A stretch of 64,000 nt of DNA from CAKVLG01 sp045637805. GTDB lineage: Bacteria; Bacillota; Clostridia; Christensenellales; UBA1242. The stretch spans positions 1-64,000 of the forward strand of contig JAZUAE010000021.1 of assembly GCA_045637805.1 (NCBI GenBank), in the 5' to 3' direction. Shown here piece after piece: positions 7,968 through 18,257 of this stretch; position 1 is the stretch's first letter, and each line of letters starts with the position of its first letter. Made by a program: the position numbers and the translations under genes. The notes beneath the pieces are model-generated. The model ran no database searches. It was not told the origin of the DNA and saw only the letters and a list, made by a program, of their open reading frames with translations.

Positions 7968-10900
7968 ATTAGAAATTAGTGGACTCCAAAGTTTCATTGA
8001 GAAACAAACAATAGATTTTTCCGCTGTTGAAAGTGGAATTTTTGGTATTTTTGGAAAAACTGGAAGTGGCAAGTCAACAATTCTTGATGGTATCACTCTT
8101 GCTCTTTATGGATACGTTAATAGAATTTCAAAAAATGCAGAATTTATAAACGCTAAGTGTAACAGGGCAGAGGTTTGTTTGGAGTTTGAGTGTGATGACC
8201 GCTTTTATGAAGTTGTAAGAGAGTTTAAACTTAAGAAAAACAATAATGGAGTTGATTCTTCTGCTGAGTTAAGAATTAAAGATGGAGAAGAATGGAAGGT
8301 GATAGCTGAGGGTCCATTCCAAGTAGATAAAAAAGTCGAAGAAATAGTTGGTTTATCTCCAACGGAGTTTTGTCAGGTAATAGCTTTGCCGCAGGGCAAG
8401 TTTGCTGAATTTTTGCAAGCAAAACCGGCAGAAAGAACCTCACTCATATCTAACATTTTTGGCATAACAGAATACGCAGAAAAGTTATACAATAATGCAA
8501 AAGACAATTTAAACAAATCAGAAAAAGAACTCAGTATTTTAGAGGCTGAAAAAGATGGAGTTGGCAATGTTTCAATCGTTGATATTGATGAAAAACAATC
8601 ACTTTTTGAAGCTCAAGAAAATGAATTAAAAGAGTTGAATTTTAAAGTTGAAAACCTGAGTGCCGAGTATTTAAATTTGGTTGAGAATTCTTCATTAAAA
8701 AAAGATCAGTTAAGATTGAAATCAGAACTTGAAGAATTGTATAAAAAAAGTGGAGATATTAAGCAAGACAAAAATAGACTTGCTCAGTATGAGAATGCTA
8801 AAAAATTAGAAATCTATGTTTTAAACAAAGAAAGATTAGAAAATCAACTTAATGAATTAAACGACGAAGTAACGGCCTTACGCGAACAAAAGCAAGAACA
8901 GGAAATGTTCTTTCGTGACTATGAGGAACAATATAAAAAGTTTGAAGCAATTCAAAAAAGCGCATTAATAGAACTTGATGCTAAAAAGGTTAAAATTTTA
9001 GAACTTGAAGAAGATAGGGTATTAACTCAAAAACTTAATCAAGAAAAAGAAAGATTACTAGGTGAACTTGAAAATAAAAATAATCAATATGAAGATATAA
9101 TTTTACAAATACAAACAATAGATAAATCTTTAGACAATATTGAAAAAAATATATTGCAGCTTCGTCAAGAAAAAAATGAATATGAAATCAGCAAAAACAA
9201 ATTAGGTATAGTTGCAGAAAACAAGTCAATCGAGTCTGAAATTATGCTTATTGAAGATTTTGAAAAACAAATCGAAAGAGTAATTGAAAATTACAAACAA
9301 GAATTAGAAGATTATAAAAAAGATTATACGGCAATATATAAAGCTGAACGAGATAACGCGCAAAAAATCAATGAGATTAGTGTGTCCCTTGATAAGGTTT
9401 TAGGTAAGTCTGGAAAGCCGATTGTTGAAAGATATAAAGATGTGCTAGGCAAATTGTCAAACATGGACAATGTTCAGGATAAATATGATTTTCTAGCTCT
9501 TACAAATGAAAAAACCAAATCAGAAACAATTAATTTCATTGAAAAGGTTAAAGAACTTGAAAGCCAAAGTGAAAAAATTAAGTCTTCATTGCAGGAAAAA
9601 ATACAATTTACAAACAAACTTGAAAGTGAATTAAAAAATGCACAAATAAAAAGAGAAGAGTTTTTAGGTGAAAATTTGCTTTCGCTTCTTGTGCAAAATG
9701 TAGACATAGGTGATTCTTGTCCCGTTTGTAAAGGGAAAGTTGCAACAAAAAATACTATACCAAGTAGCGACATATCGGGGCTAGATAGAGAGATCGCAAA
9801 TACACGTAGCACCTTATCTCTTGCTAGAAAAGACAAAGAAAAAACCGAGTGCAGCCTTGCAACTGTTAATGCACAAATTCAGTTCTTAAAATCTCAAATA
9901 GAAATCAATAAAGCAAAATATGAAAATGTGAAGAGTGCACAAGAAAAGCTTTATATGTGTTTTGTTGATAAAAATGATAAGCAAGCTGACAACTTTAAAA
10001 GTATGCACGAGGCAACTTTTGCGGCATCTATAGCTCTTGAAAAATTATTGATTGAAAAAGATAAAATGGTAAACTCATCTTTGTCTATTATTGAAGAAAG
10101 AGTAGAATGTGGGGCAAAAATTCAATCAATAAATGAATACATCGAGAAGTTGACAGATGTTTTATATTATTTAGAAAAGCTGAGGGCAGAAAGGGAGTTT
10201 TCTATATATAATGTCCAGAACGAATCAGGTTTAGATTATAAAAAGGCAAGTAAAAAATTAAATGAGATATGTGATAAAATAGAGGATTTATCTGAATCTT
10301 TAGTAAATGCGGAAAAAGAAAAGGAAAAACAAGCAAATAGCAAGCTCGAATTAACTAAGGCTATGGGGTTAAATCTTGCAGAAAAGGGAGCTATTGAAAT
10401 AAAGATTGAAAATATTTCAGAGTCAATTAATAGCAAAGATGAAAAGTTTGCTAAACTCGGAATTGAAATAGAAAATGATGAAAATCCATTAGATCAAATA
10501 AATAAAAAACAGATAGAGCTTCAAAACAAGGCCGAAGAATTTCAATCAACATATAATGCCAAGATTGAACAAAAACAAAAAAGCGAAAAAGATTATAATT
10601 TAAAAATGGCAATTTTGCATGATAAAAATGAGGAGCTTCGAGAAGTTGAGGCTAAGCTTTCAAATTTATCTAGAACTCTTGGTTTTGAAAACGTTGAGGA
10701 AGTTAAGCGAAATATTGTAGATGATTCTATGATGAATGAATTAAAAAATTATATTGAAGAATTTGAGAAGAGAGTAAGTATTGTAAATGTACAACTCGCG
10801 AATATAAAAGAGAAGGTGGGCACTGCTGAAATCGATGTTGATAAGGTTGATAAAATTAAGGTAGAACTTGATCAATTAAAAATTAAACTTAGCGAAAAAC

Positions 10901-11508
10901 AGGTTTATTTTGGCGTATTACAAGCACAGCTTAGTGAAATGAAAAGTAAAAAATCAAAGATTGATAAGATCGATGAGAAACTGCCATTGCTTCGTAAAAA
11001 GTATGATTTGGCAAAAGAACTTTTTGCACTCCTTCGAGGAAAGACTTTGGCTGAATTTATGGCAAATGAGTATGTGGATATGATTATAGGTTTTGCAAAT
11101 GAAAAACTTAGAATTTTAGACGGCGGCAGATATAAACTTTTTTATGAAAATAAGGAGTTTTACGTAGAAGATAATCTCAATGATGGAGCAAAGCGAATTG
11201 TATCAACCTTGTCTGGTGGTGAAACGTTTTTAGTAAGTTTGGCACTGGCGTTGTCAATATCTGATGTTATTTCTCTTCAATCGGATAAAAAAATAGATTT
11301 CTTTTTCTTAGATGAGGGCTTTGGAACTCTTGATGGTGAGTTGTGTCAAACGGTAATCGAGGCACTATATAAACTTAAAAGTGCAAACTTAAATATAGGA
11401 TTAATATCTCATGTAAAGGAATTGCAAAATGCATTGCAGTTTAAATTCATGGTTACTAAAGCTAACGAGAATAGTGGTTCAAAAGTTCGTTTAGAGGTTG
11501 GGTTATAG
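7954..11508 (+). CDS. sbcC: SbcCD nuclease ATPase subunit C
   Basis: A 1184-residue SMC-like ATPase, partner of SbcD. Walker A is GKTGSGKST at 34-42. Long coiled coils flank the zinc hook CPVC at 589-592. The C-terminal lobe has signature LSGGE near 1086 and Walker B FFFLDEGFGTLD near 1116. The start is GTG, chosen because a perfect GGAGGTGATAAAG lies just before it, while the upstream ATG at 7918 has none. Length is within the usual 1000-1200. Confidence 0.95.
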   Translation: MKPIKLEISGLQSFIEKQTIDFSAVESGIFGIFGKTGSGKSTILDGITLALYGYVNRISKNAEFINAKCNRAEVCLEFECDDRFYEVVREFKLKKNNNGVDSSAELRIKDGEEWKVIAEGPFQVDKKVEEIVGLSPTEFCQVIALPQGKFAEFLQAKPAERTSLISNIFGITEYAEKLYNNAKDNLNKSEKELSILEAEKDGVGNVSIVDIDEKQSLFEAQENELKELNFKVENLSAEYLNLVENSSLKKDQLRLKSELEELYKKSGDIKQDKNRLAQYENAKKLEIYVLNKERLENQLNELNDEVTALREQKQEQEMFFRDYEEQYKKFEAIQKSALIELDAKKVKILELEEDRVLTQKLNQEKERLLGELENKNNQYEDIILQIQTIDKSLDNIEKNILQLRQEKNEYEISKNKLGIVAENKSIESEIMLIEDFEKQIERVIENYKQELEDYKKDYTAIYKAERDNAQKINEISVSLDKVLGKSGKPIVERYKDVLGKLSNMDNVQDKYDFLALTNEKTKSETINFIEKVKELESQSEKIKSSLQEKIQFTNKLESELKNAQIKREEFLGENLLSLLVQNVDIGDSCPVCKGKVATKNTIPSSDISGLDREIANTRSTLSLARKDKEKTECSLATVNAQIQFLKSQIEINKAKYENVKSAQEKLYMCFVDKNDKQADNFKSMHEATFAASIALEKLLIEKDKMVNSSLSIIEERVECGAKIQSINEYIEKLTDVLYYLEKLRAEREFSIYNVQNESGLDYKKASKKLNEICDKIEDLSESLVNAEKEKEKQANSKLELTKAMGLNLAEKGAIEIKIENISESINSKDEKFAKLGIEIENDENPLDQINKKQIELQNKAEEFQSTYNAKIEQKQKSEKDYNLKMAILHDKNEELREVEAKLSNLSRTLGFENVEEVKRNIVDDSMMNELKNYIEEFEKRVSIVNVQLANIKEKVGTAEIDVDKVDKIKVELDQLKIKLSEKQVYFGVLQAQLSEMKSKKSKIDKIDEKLPLLRKKYDLAKELFALLRGKTLAEFMANEYVDMIIGFANEKLRILDGGRYKLFYENKEFYVEDNLNDGAKRIVSTLSGGETFLVSLALALSISDVISLQSDKKIDFFFLDEGFGTLDGELCQTVIEALYKLKSANLNIGLISHVKELQNALQFKFMVTKANENSGSKVRLEVGL

Positions 11509-11578
11509 TAATATATAAAATATACTTTACTTTTTTAATTGATGTATGCGATAATATTATTAATATACTGAGGTAAAA

Positions 11579-12754
11579 ATGGAAAAAAGATTAAAAATAT
11601 TAGAAACAATGGATGTTTATTTGCCAGATGTTGATGGTGTGATTAACTGTATGCATAATTATTGCTTAAGGTTAAACAACATGGCGGATTTGTCTGTTCT
11701 TGTACCTAAAAACAAAAGAGGATACAAAGATAATTTTCCATATGAAATAAAAAGATGTAATTCATTGTATGTGCCTATTTTAAGACAATATTGTGGTTTA
11801 CCAAGCATGGATAATTCCGTAAAAAAATATTTAGATTCAAAAGAATTTGATATTATACACGTTCATTCTCCATTTGGAATGTTAGAATATATTCTAAAAT
11901 ATGCAAAAAAGCGTAAAATACCAGTTGTGGCGACATTTCATTCAGATATGCGAATGATTTTTAAAGATATTTTTAAATCTGATGTTATTGCTGATAGTGT
12001 TGTTAAAAAGTTTGGAAGATTGTATAATAAATGCGAAGAGATATTTGTATGTAGCCCACTAGTTGCTGAGCAAGCAAGATCTTATGGGTATAAAGGGAAA
12101 ATTACTTATTTGCCATTTGGAACCGAACTTCCAGTTTGCAATAATGTTGAAGAACTTGCCATAAAAGCTAATGAATCTTTTGATTTAGATTCTGATATAC
12201 CTGTTTTTGTTCATGTAGGTAGAGTAACAAAATTAAAAAGAATCAACTTTATTATAGATAGTCTAAAGATTTTGAAAGATAAAGGCGTTAAATTTAAATT
12301 TTTTATAATAGGTAAAGGATTTGAATTGAAAAAATTGCAAAAACAAGTTAAAAAGCTAGGCATGGAAGAAGAAATTGTTTTTACGGGATTTTTGGAAAGG
12401 GAATTATTTCCTCAAATTTTAGCTAGAGCAAATCTTTTACTGTTTCCATCCATTTATGATAATTTTGGTTTAGTAAAAATTGAAAGTGCTGCTTATGCGA
12501 CACCTGGTATTTTTATTGAAAATACTTGTGCAGGTTATGGCGTAACAGAGGGAGTAGATGGCTTTATATCAAAAAATGATATAAATGCGTTTGCAGAAAA
12601 AATAGAATTCGCTATAAAAGATTTAGAAAGGTTAAAGCAAATAGGTAAGAACGCGCAAAAAAACATTTATTCTAATTGGGATGAGTGTACTGATCAATTG
12701 TTTGAACAGTTAAAAAGAATTGTAAAGGAAAGAAGAAATGAAGATAAGAAGTAG
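11579..12754 (+). CDS. Glycosyltransferase, GT4 family
   Basis: A 391-residue GT-B fold retaining glycosyltransferase. The N-terminal acceptor domain includes HVHSPFGMLEY, which is typical of lipid-acceptor GT4 enzymes (diacylglycerol glucosyltransferase and PimB-like). The C-terminal nucleotide-sugar domain has FVHVGRVTKLKRINF and, in place of the usual E-x7-E, the motif DNFGLVKIES. It begins the heptose operon and overlaps hddA by 17 bases, so it may transfer the heptose. Donor and acceptor are not readable from sequence. SD GAGG lies upstream. Confidence 0.8.
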   Translation: MEKRLKILETMDVYLPDVDGVINCMHNYCLRLNNMADLSVLVPKNKRGYKDNFPYEIKRCNSLYVPILRQYCGLPSMDNSVKKYLDSKEFDIIHVHSPFGMLEYILKYAKKRKIPVVATFHSDMRMIFKDIFKSDVIADSVVKKFGRLYNKCEEIFVCSPLVAEQARSYGYKGKITYLPFGTELPVCNNVEELAIKANESFDLDSDIPVFVHVGRVTKLKRINFIIDSLKILKDKGVKFKFFIIGKGFELKKLQKQVKKLGMEEEIVFTGFLERELFPQILARANLLLFPSIYDNFGLVKIESAAYATPGIFIENTCAGYGVTEGVDGFISKNDINAFAEKIEFAIKDLERLKQIGKNAQKNIYSNWDECTDQLFEQLKRIVKERRNEDKK

Positions 12755-13793
12755 AGCCCCTCTCAGAATAGGATTGGCTGGTGGTGGAACAGATCTTGAG
12801 TCTTACAGCAATCAGTTTGGTGGCGCAGTGTTTAATGTTACTATAGGAATGTATGCTCATTGCACTATTATACCTACTGATGATAATAAAATTAAAATTT
12901 ATTCATACGACAATAAAAACAATCTAGACGTAGATAGTGTGCCACATTTAGAAATTAAAGACGACGTGTTAATCTTGCATAAAGCTGTATATAATCGAAT
13001 AGTAAAAGATTACAACAACGGAGAGCCTTTATCATTTATAATGAGTACTAGTAACGATGCTCCTATAGGTTCTGGTCTTGGAACATCTTCTACCATGGTA
13101 GTTGCAATACTTGAAGCTTTTAATAAATGGTTGTCTTTAGGATTAAATGATTATCAAAAAGCAAAACTTGCATATGAAATAGAAAGAAAAGATATTTCTC
13201 TTGCTGGTGGAAAGCAAGATCAATATGCTGCTGTTTTTGGGGGCTTTAATTTTATTGAATTTAAACAAGATGGGTTGGTTATTGTCAATTCATTAAGAAT
13301 TGAAAAAACAATATTGAATGAACTGGAAAACTCTTTACTTTTATACTATAGTGGAGTAAGTCGTAAATCTGCTGAACAACAATTGGTTTTAGCTCAAAAT
13401 ATTATATCAAAACAAATCAGTAATACGAAAACTAATAAATCAGATACTATTGATGCGATGAAAAATTTAAAAGAATATGCTTATATCATGAAGGATTGTG
13501 TACTAGTTGGTGATATAAAAGGCTTTGCTAATTGTTTAAGAGTGGGCTGGGAAAACAAAAAGAAAACTAGTAGTATTGTTTCTAATAAGGAATTGGAAAG
13601 CACAATAAATTATGCGATGGAAAATGGTGCTGAGGCCGTTAAAGTATCTGGCGCTGGTGGTGGTGGATTCTTGATGCTTTATTGTGATCCTTTTAATAGA
13701 CAAAAATTAATTAATGCTATGGAAAATTTACCTGGAAAAGTTTATCCTGTAAAATTTTCAAAATATGGTGTAGAAAGTTGGGTGGTTGATTAA
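12738..13793 (+). CDS. hddA: D-glycero-alpha-D-manno-heptose-7-phosphate kinase (HddA-like)
   Basis: A 351-residue GHMP-family kinase. It opens with RAPLRIGLAGGGTDLESY and has the ATP loop PIGSGLGTSS (109-118) and the C-terminal motif KVSGAGGGGFLM. This subfamily phosphorylates D-glycero-D-manno-heptose 7-phosphate at C1. Next to gmhA, gmhB and hddC-like genes it fits the GDP-heptose route. SD AAAGGAAAG precedes the ATG inside the end of the glycosyltransferase gene. Confidence 0.85.
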   Translation: MKIRSRAPLRIGLAGGGTDLESYSNQFGGAVFNVTIGMYAHCTIIPTDDNKIKIYSYDNKNNLDVDSVPHLEIKDDVLILHKAVYNRIVKDYNNGEPLSFIMSTSNDAPIGSGLGTSSTMVVAILEAFNKWLSLGLNDYQKAKLAYEIERKDISLAGGKQDQYAAVFGGFNFIEFKQDGLVIVNSLRIEKTILNELENSLLLYYSGVSRKSAEQQLVLAQNIISKQISNTKTNKSDTIDAMKNLKEYAYIMKDCVLVGDIKGFANCLRVGWENKKKTSSIVSNKELESTINYAMENGAEAVKVSGAGGGGFLMLYCDPFNRQKLINAMENLPGKVYPVKFSKYGVESWVVD

Positions 13794-13794
13794 A

Positions 13795-15102
13795 ATGAAA
13801 GCTTTAATTATGGCAGGGGGCAAAGGAACTAGACTTACTGAAATTACTAAAAATGAAATTCCAAAACCTATGGCTAAAATTGCGGGTCGTCCTATTTTAG
13901 AGTGGGCAATTTTAAATTTGAAAAAATATGGAGTAGATGAATTTTATTTATCTGTAGGACATTTAAGTAATGTTATTATTGATTACTTTAAAGATGGATC
14001 CCAACTAGGAGTAAAAATAAATTATCTGCATGAAGAAACACCTCTAGGCTCTGCGGGAGCATTGTTTTATTTAAAAGATAAGATTGATGGTGATTTTATA
14101 GTATGTTCTGGTGATGCTATTTTTGATATTAATGTAGATGCTATGTTACAATACCACTTGTCAAAAAAAGCAATCATAACAATGCTTACACACCCAAATA
14201 TGCATCCTTATGATAGTGATTTAGTAATAAACGATGAATATGGTCGAGTATTGAATTTTGATAAAAAGAATTCAGTAAGAAATTATTACTATAAAAATAA
14301 TGTAAATGCTGGGTTTTTTATTATTAATAGTAAGGCTTTGGATTATTTTAAAGAATTAAAAAAAGTTGCCATGGAATCCGATTTTATAGCGGATTTAATT
14401 AAAGAGAACAAATCAATTTATGCATATAAATCAACTGAGTATATTAAAGACGTTGGTACTCCAGAAAGATTTATTCAATCAGAAAAAGATATTATTAATG
14501 GTATAGTATCTTCAAAGAATATTCAAAATAAGCAGAAAGCTATTTTTTTAGATAGAGATGGGACATTAAATCTATACAAGGGATTTATTAATTCAGCAGG
14601 GGATATTCAATTAGTTAAAGACTGTAGTAAGGCTATAAGGAAAATTAATGAAAGTGGTTATCTTGCAATACTTGTCACAAATCAACCCGTAATTGCTAGA
14701 GGCGAATGTTCTTTTGAAGAACTTGATAATATGTTTAATAAAATCGAAACACTCCTTGGCAAAGAAGGTGCTTACTTAGATGCTATTTATTATTGTCCAC
14801 ATCACCCACATTCGGGATTTGAAGGTGAGGTAAAAGAGTTGAAAATAAATTGCAATTGCAGAAAGCCAAAGACTGGAATGTTAGAAGCTGCATCTCGTGA
14901 CTTTAATTTAGATTTGTCAAAATGTTATGTAATAGGTGATGGCAATGCTGATGTATTACTTGCAAAGAATGTTGGCATAAAGTCAATAAGAGTAAAGTCT
15001 GCATTAAAAGAGGATTATGTTGAACCAGCAGATTATAATGCTAAAAATTTATTAGAAGCGGTAAATTTTGTGTTTGAAGGAGATAAGATTAATGAAAGAT
15101 AG
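13795..15102 (+). CDS. Fused heptose-1-phosphate guanylyltransferase and heptose bisphosphate phosphatase
   Basis: A 435-residue two-domain protein. Residues 1-235 are a nucleotidyltransferase (MAGGKGTRLTEITKNEIPKP, then GDAIFD and KDVGTPER) of the HddC/RmlA type. Residues from about 245 form a HAD phosphatase of the GmhB type: FLDRDGTLN, VTNQP, zinc-site YYCPHHPHSGF with later CNCRKP, and GDGNADVLLA. Together these are the third and fourth steps of GDP-D-glycero-alpha-D-manno-heptose synthesis, normally two proteins. ATG 13795 is preferred over a TTG three codons earlier. GDP as the nucleotide is inferred from the neighbours. Confidence 0.88.
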   Translation: MKALIMAGGKGTRLTEITKNEIPKPMAKIAGRPILEWAILNLKKYGVDEFYLSVGHLSNVIIDYFKDGSQLGVKINYLHEETPLGSAGALFYLKDKIDGDFIVCSGDAIFDINVDAMLQYHLSKKAIITMLTHPNMHPYDSDLVINDEYGRVLNFDKKNSVRNYYYKNNVNAGFFIINSKALDYFKELKKVAMESDFIADLIKENKSIYAYKSTEYIKDVGTPERFIQSEKDIINGIVSSKNIQNKQKAIFLDRDGTLNLYKGFINSAGDIQLVKDCSKAIRKINESGYLAILVTNQPVIARGECSFEELDNMFNKIETLLGKEGAYLDAIYYCPHHPHSGFEGEVKELKINCNCRKPKTGMLEAASRDFNLDLSKCYVIGDGNADVLLAKNVGIKSIRVKSALKEDYVEPADYNAKNLLEAVNFVFEGDKINER

Positions 15103-15736
15103 AACAATGACTTACATTAATAGATTTAAAATAGATAATCCGCATTTGAAAAATTTTGAGTCAAAAATTATTGAATCAATTAAACTTATATGTGAAAATG
15201 TACAAAACAAACAAATATTAGTTTGTGGTAATGGTGGTAGTGCTGCTGATAGTGAACATATTGCGGGTGAATTATTAAAATCATTTGTATTAAAAAGAAA
15301 GGTAGATCAATCAAAACGAGACTTGTTGATTGAAATGTATGGCGAAGATGGTGAAGTTTTATCTGATGGTTTGCAAGATGGTATAAAATGTATACCACTT
15401 ACATCTTTTACGGCACTAAATACGGCTTATATAAACGATTGTAAGCCTGATTTACTATATGCGCAATTAGTTAATGTATTAGGTGGAAAAGATGATGTGT
15501 TAATAGCAATTTCAACAAGTGGTAATTCAAAAAATGTTTGCTATGCTGCACAACTAGCACGTGCAAAAGGTATGAAAGTTATTTCTCTTACAGGTAGAGA
15601 CGGAGGAAAACTTAAGGAGTTGTCGAGTATACTATTCAATGTAAATGAGGAAGAAACCTTTAAGGTGCAAGAAGACCATATTAAAATTTATCATTTATTA
15701 TGTTTGTGTCTTGAAAGTGAAATCTTTAAAGAATAA
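15092..15736 (+). CDS. gmhA: Sedoheptulose-7-phosphate isomerase
   Basis: A 214-residue SIS-fold isomerase that starts heptose synthesis by converting sedoheptulose 7-phosphate. The phosphosugar motifs CGNGGSAADSEH (near 46-57) and ISTSGNSKN are clear. ATG 15092 follows GGAG by nine bases. The upstream TTG at 15068 is within the previous gene and has no ribosome binding site. The gene overlaps the end of the hddC-gmhB fusion. Confidence 0.93.
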   Translation: MKDRTMTYINRFKIDNPHLKNFESKIIESIKLICENVQNKQILVCGNGGSAADSEHIAGELLKSFVLKRKVDQSKRDLLIEMYGEDGEVLSDGLQDGIKCIPLTSFTALNTAYINDCKPDLLYAQLVNVLGGKDDVLIAISTSGNSKNVCYAAQLARAKGMKVISLTGRDGGKLKELSSILFNVNEEETFKVQEDHIKIYHLLCLCLESEIFKE

Positions 15737-15743
15737 GGTGTTT

Positions 15744-16718
15744 ATGGAAGAAGTAAAATTAACATTTATAGTCCCAGTATATAACGTCGAAAAATATATA
15801 AATGATTGTGTGGAAAGTTTAGTAAACCAAACATATAAAAATATTGAAATCTTGTTAATAAATGATGGATCAACAGATAATTCTGGCAATATTTGTGATC
15901 AGCTGGCTACAAAAGATAAGAGAATTAAAGTTGTTCACAAACAAAATACAGGAGTATCAGATACAAGAAATGTGGGATTTGAAATTGCCACAGGTGATTA
16001 TGTTGCGTTAGTTGATAGTGATGATATTATTCATAACGAATACGCTAAGCTTATGTTGACTTTCGCTCTCGAAAATAAGCTAGAAATGATAAGCACTGGA
16101 TTTAAGCGTTTTAAAGAAAATTGTAACAATAAACAGTGGAAAAAAATAAAAAAGCCAAAAAAAGAAACTTATAACAATTCTGAATATACTTATATTATGT
16201 TTAGTGGTAACGATTTAGCTTATGCAATGGCTGGAGGAAAAATATATAAACGCGATAAAATCGCAGATAAAAAAATGGATATAAATCTATCACAGGGTGA
16301 AGATATTATATTTAATTATTATTTCCTAAGAGATTGTGAAAATGTGGGACATTTAAATACAGATTTATATGGGTATTTGCAAAGAAAAAATAGTGCCGTT
16401 CGTTCTCGTTATTCAAAGCGAAGATTTGCTCTTATGCGAAAACTAGAATTACTAATGCAAGAAAATAAAGATAATATTGAAATGTATAATGCCATTGGCA
16501 CTTGGTTATATTTTTCGGCACTAGAAAGCTTTTATATGATGTTCAAAGAACAAGTTATAGACAGAGAAGGGTATATATTTTTATACAATATCTTAAAAGT
16601 GACTAAATCTTGTTTGAAAAAAAATAAAAAAGTTTTTATGTGGCGAAGATTGTTTGCACCTTTAGGTGTAAGGTTAATAAATATATTTATAAAAAAAGAA
16701 AACAAAAAATCGATATAA
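15744..16718 (+). CDS. Glycosyltransferase, GT2 family
   Basis: A 324-residue GT-A fold inverting glycosyltransferase. The N-terminus has TFIVPVYNVEKYINDCVESL, NDGSTDNSG and the metal motif VDSDD, then a helical C-terminal region. It is the last gene of the heptose operon, seven bases after gmhA with SD AAGGTG, so it likely builds the same glycan. The open frame extends 33 codons upstream into gmhA but the family start is at the chosen ATG. Confidence 0.85.
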   Translation: MEEVKLTFIVPVYNVEKYINDCVESLVNQTYKNIEILLINDGSTDNSGNICDQLATKDKRIKVVHKQNTGVSDTRNVGFEIATGDYVALVDSDDIIHNEYAKLMLTFALENKLEMISTGFKRFKENCNNKQWKKIKKPKKETYNNSEYTYIMFSGNDLAYAMAGGKIYKRDKIADKKMDINLSQGEDIIFNYYFLRDCENVGHLNTDLYGYLQRKNSAVRSRYSKRRFALMRKLELLMQENKDNIEMYNAIGTWLYFSALESFYMMFKEQVIDREGYIFLYNILKVTKSCLKKNKKVFMWRRLFAPLGVRLINIFIKKENKKSI

Positions 16719-16735
16719 AAATATCGATTTTTTTA
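16707..16735 (+). terminator. Terminator of the heptose operon
   Basis: AAATCGATAT-AAAA-ATATCGATTT with a T run. The GT2 stop codon lies inside the hairpin. Confidence 0.8.
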
Positions 16736-17296
16736 TTAACGTCGTTTTTTAGAAATTGTCTTTTCCCATTTTTTTAGTTCGGTGATTACTTCATCTGCGG
16801 TGTTGCAGAATGTGAAGTATTTATATTGTTTTTTTGTTAAGCAGCCATTTTCAAGTAAGAAGTCGTTCATTTCTTTAATTTTGTCATAGAAACCATTAAT
16901 GTTATAAATTATTACTATATCGTCATCAAAGTTGCTTTGTTTACTGTCGGTAATCATATAAAGCTCAGCAAGTGTGCCATTACCGCCTGGAAGCACGATT
17001 GTTGCATTTGTGTTTCTTAGTGCTATTTGTTGTAAAGCGAAAAGGGTGTCTACTATAATTCTGGAATTTGCATGCATTCCATCTGCTTCACTTGCATAAG
17101 GAACGGGAACGATAATGTCTACATGTCCATTGTTATTTATGTATGTGTTATAAACTTCACCGATAGCACCAGTTTTAGCACCAACACATATAATATCGTG
17201 TTTATTTTCGAGAAGTTTATGACTTAAATCTCTAATACCTTCTACGTATTTTTTGTTAATATTTTTATTTACGGTCCCTGCAATAAATATTTTCAT
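16736..17296 (-). CDS. LOG-family protein
   Basis: A 186-residue Rossmann-like protein of the LOG (lysine decarboxylase-like) family. The motif VLPGGNGTLAELY (about 100-112) matches the PGGxGTxxE signature. Family members hydrolyse nucleoside monophosphates to the base and ribose 5-phosphate. The region before it (SEADGMHANSR) replaces the usual M-x-x-R-K part, so substrate may differ. SD GAGGTAT precedes the ATG. It is 52 bases downstream of pflX on the same strand. Confidence 0.75.
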   Translation of the reverse strand: MKIFIAGTVNKNINKKYVEGIRDLSHKLLENKHDIICVGAKTGAIGEVYNTYINNNGHVDIIVPVPYASEADGMHANSRIIVDTLFALQQIALRNTNATIVLPGGNGTLAELYMITDSKQSNFDDDIVIIYNINGFYDKIKEMNDFLLENGCLTKKQYKYFTFCNTADEVITELKKWEKTISKKRR

Positions 17297-17348
17297 AACT
17301 ATACCTCTTTGTTAATAATATCATATATTTTTAATTCTACAAAATGAT

Positions 17349-18257
17349 TTAATATCTAAAATCTGACTTTTTAACTGTAAAATTTGGAGTAAAATCGCTA
17401 CTAGCACTGGATAATTCTTGTAAAAACACGTTGACAAAATTGTATTTATTTAAGTAATTTTCACATATTTTATACTCAATAGGCTTTATTTTGTATTTTA
17501 AAACAGGGTGGTCTTTGGCTTTGTGGAATGGGGTATATTGACTCATAACACTAATATATGTATTATTGCCAAAGTTTTGATATATATAATTTAAAATATC
17601 TAAAGAGTTTTTGCTAGCGCCTGGTAAAATCATGTGTCTTATTATTACACCTTTTCTCATTAAACCGTTTTCGACAATATCAGCTGGTTGTTGTCTTTTC
17701 ATTTCATAAAGTGCATCAATGGCAACTTGTGGGTAATCAGGGGCTAGGGAATATTCTTTTGCAAGCGAGGAATCAATATATTTAAAATCAGTTAGATAAA
17801 TATCTACATAACCTTCGAGAGATTTTAATGTATCTATAGTTTCATATCCGCTTGTATTCCAAACGATAGGAATGTTTGGTTTATAAAGTTTTAAAGCTTC
17901 AATTATCTGTTTGCTATAGTGGGTAGGAGATACAAGGTTTATATTTGCGGCACCAGCGTTTTCAAGCTGTTTAAACAAGTCAGCAAGGGTGGCGGGTGAA
18001 ATTTCTTTTCCCATACCGCCGCTGCTAATTTCGTGGTTTTGGCAGTATATACATTTTAGAGAGCAGTTGCTAAAGAATATTGCGCCACTGCCCTGCTTTT
18101 GGGTAGAATCGTCGCCACTAATTATAGGTTCTTCATAGTAATGCAACATTACCTTGCCGATTTTAATTTTTTGGTTTGCACCACAAAAGCCTATAGATTT
18201 AGTTCTATCTATATTACAATTCCTAGGACAAATAGTACAATTTTTATCATTAATCAT
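17349..18257 (-). CDS. pflX: PflX-type radical SAM protein
   Basis: A 302-residue radical SAM enzyme of the COG1313 group, related to pyruvate formate-lyase activating enzyme. The N-terminus has CTICPRNCNIDR...GFCG, a Cys-rich element typical of this group. The SAM cluster motif is CSLKCIYCQ. The frame is open another 157 codons upstream, but that part is low-complexity and lies antisense to the PAP2 gene. ATG 18257 is preferred because a promoter sits exactly before it. Its true substrate is unknown in the family. Confidence 0.85.
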   Translation of the reverse strand: MINDKNCTICPRNCNIDRTKSIGFCGANQKIKIGKVMLHYYEEPIISGDDSTQKQGSGAIFFSNCSLKCIYCQNHEISSGGMGKEISPATLADLFKQLENAGAANINLVSPTHYSKQIIEALKLYKPNIPIVWNTSGYETIDTLKSLEGYVDIYLTDFKYIDSSLAKEYSLAPDYPQVAIDALYEMKRQQPADIVENGLMRKGVIIRHMILPGASKNSLDILNYIYQNFGNNTYISVMSQYTPFHKAKDHPVLKYKIKPIEYKICENYLNKYNFVNVFLQELSSASSDFTPNFTVKKSDFRY

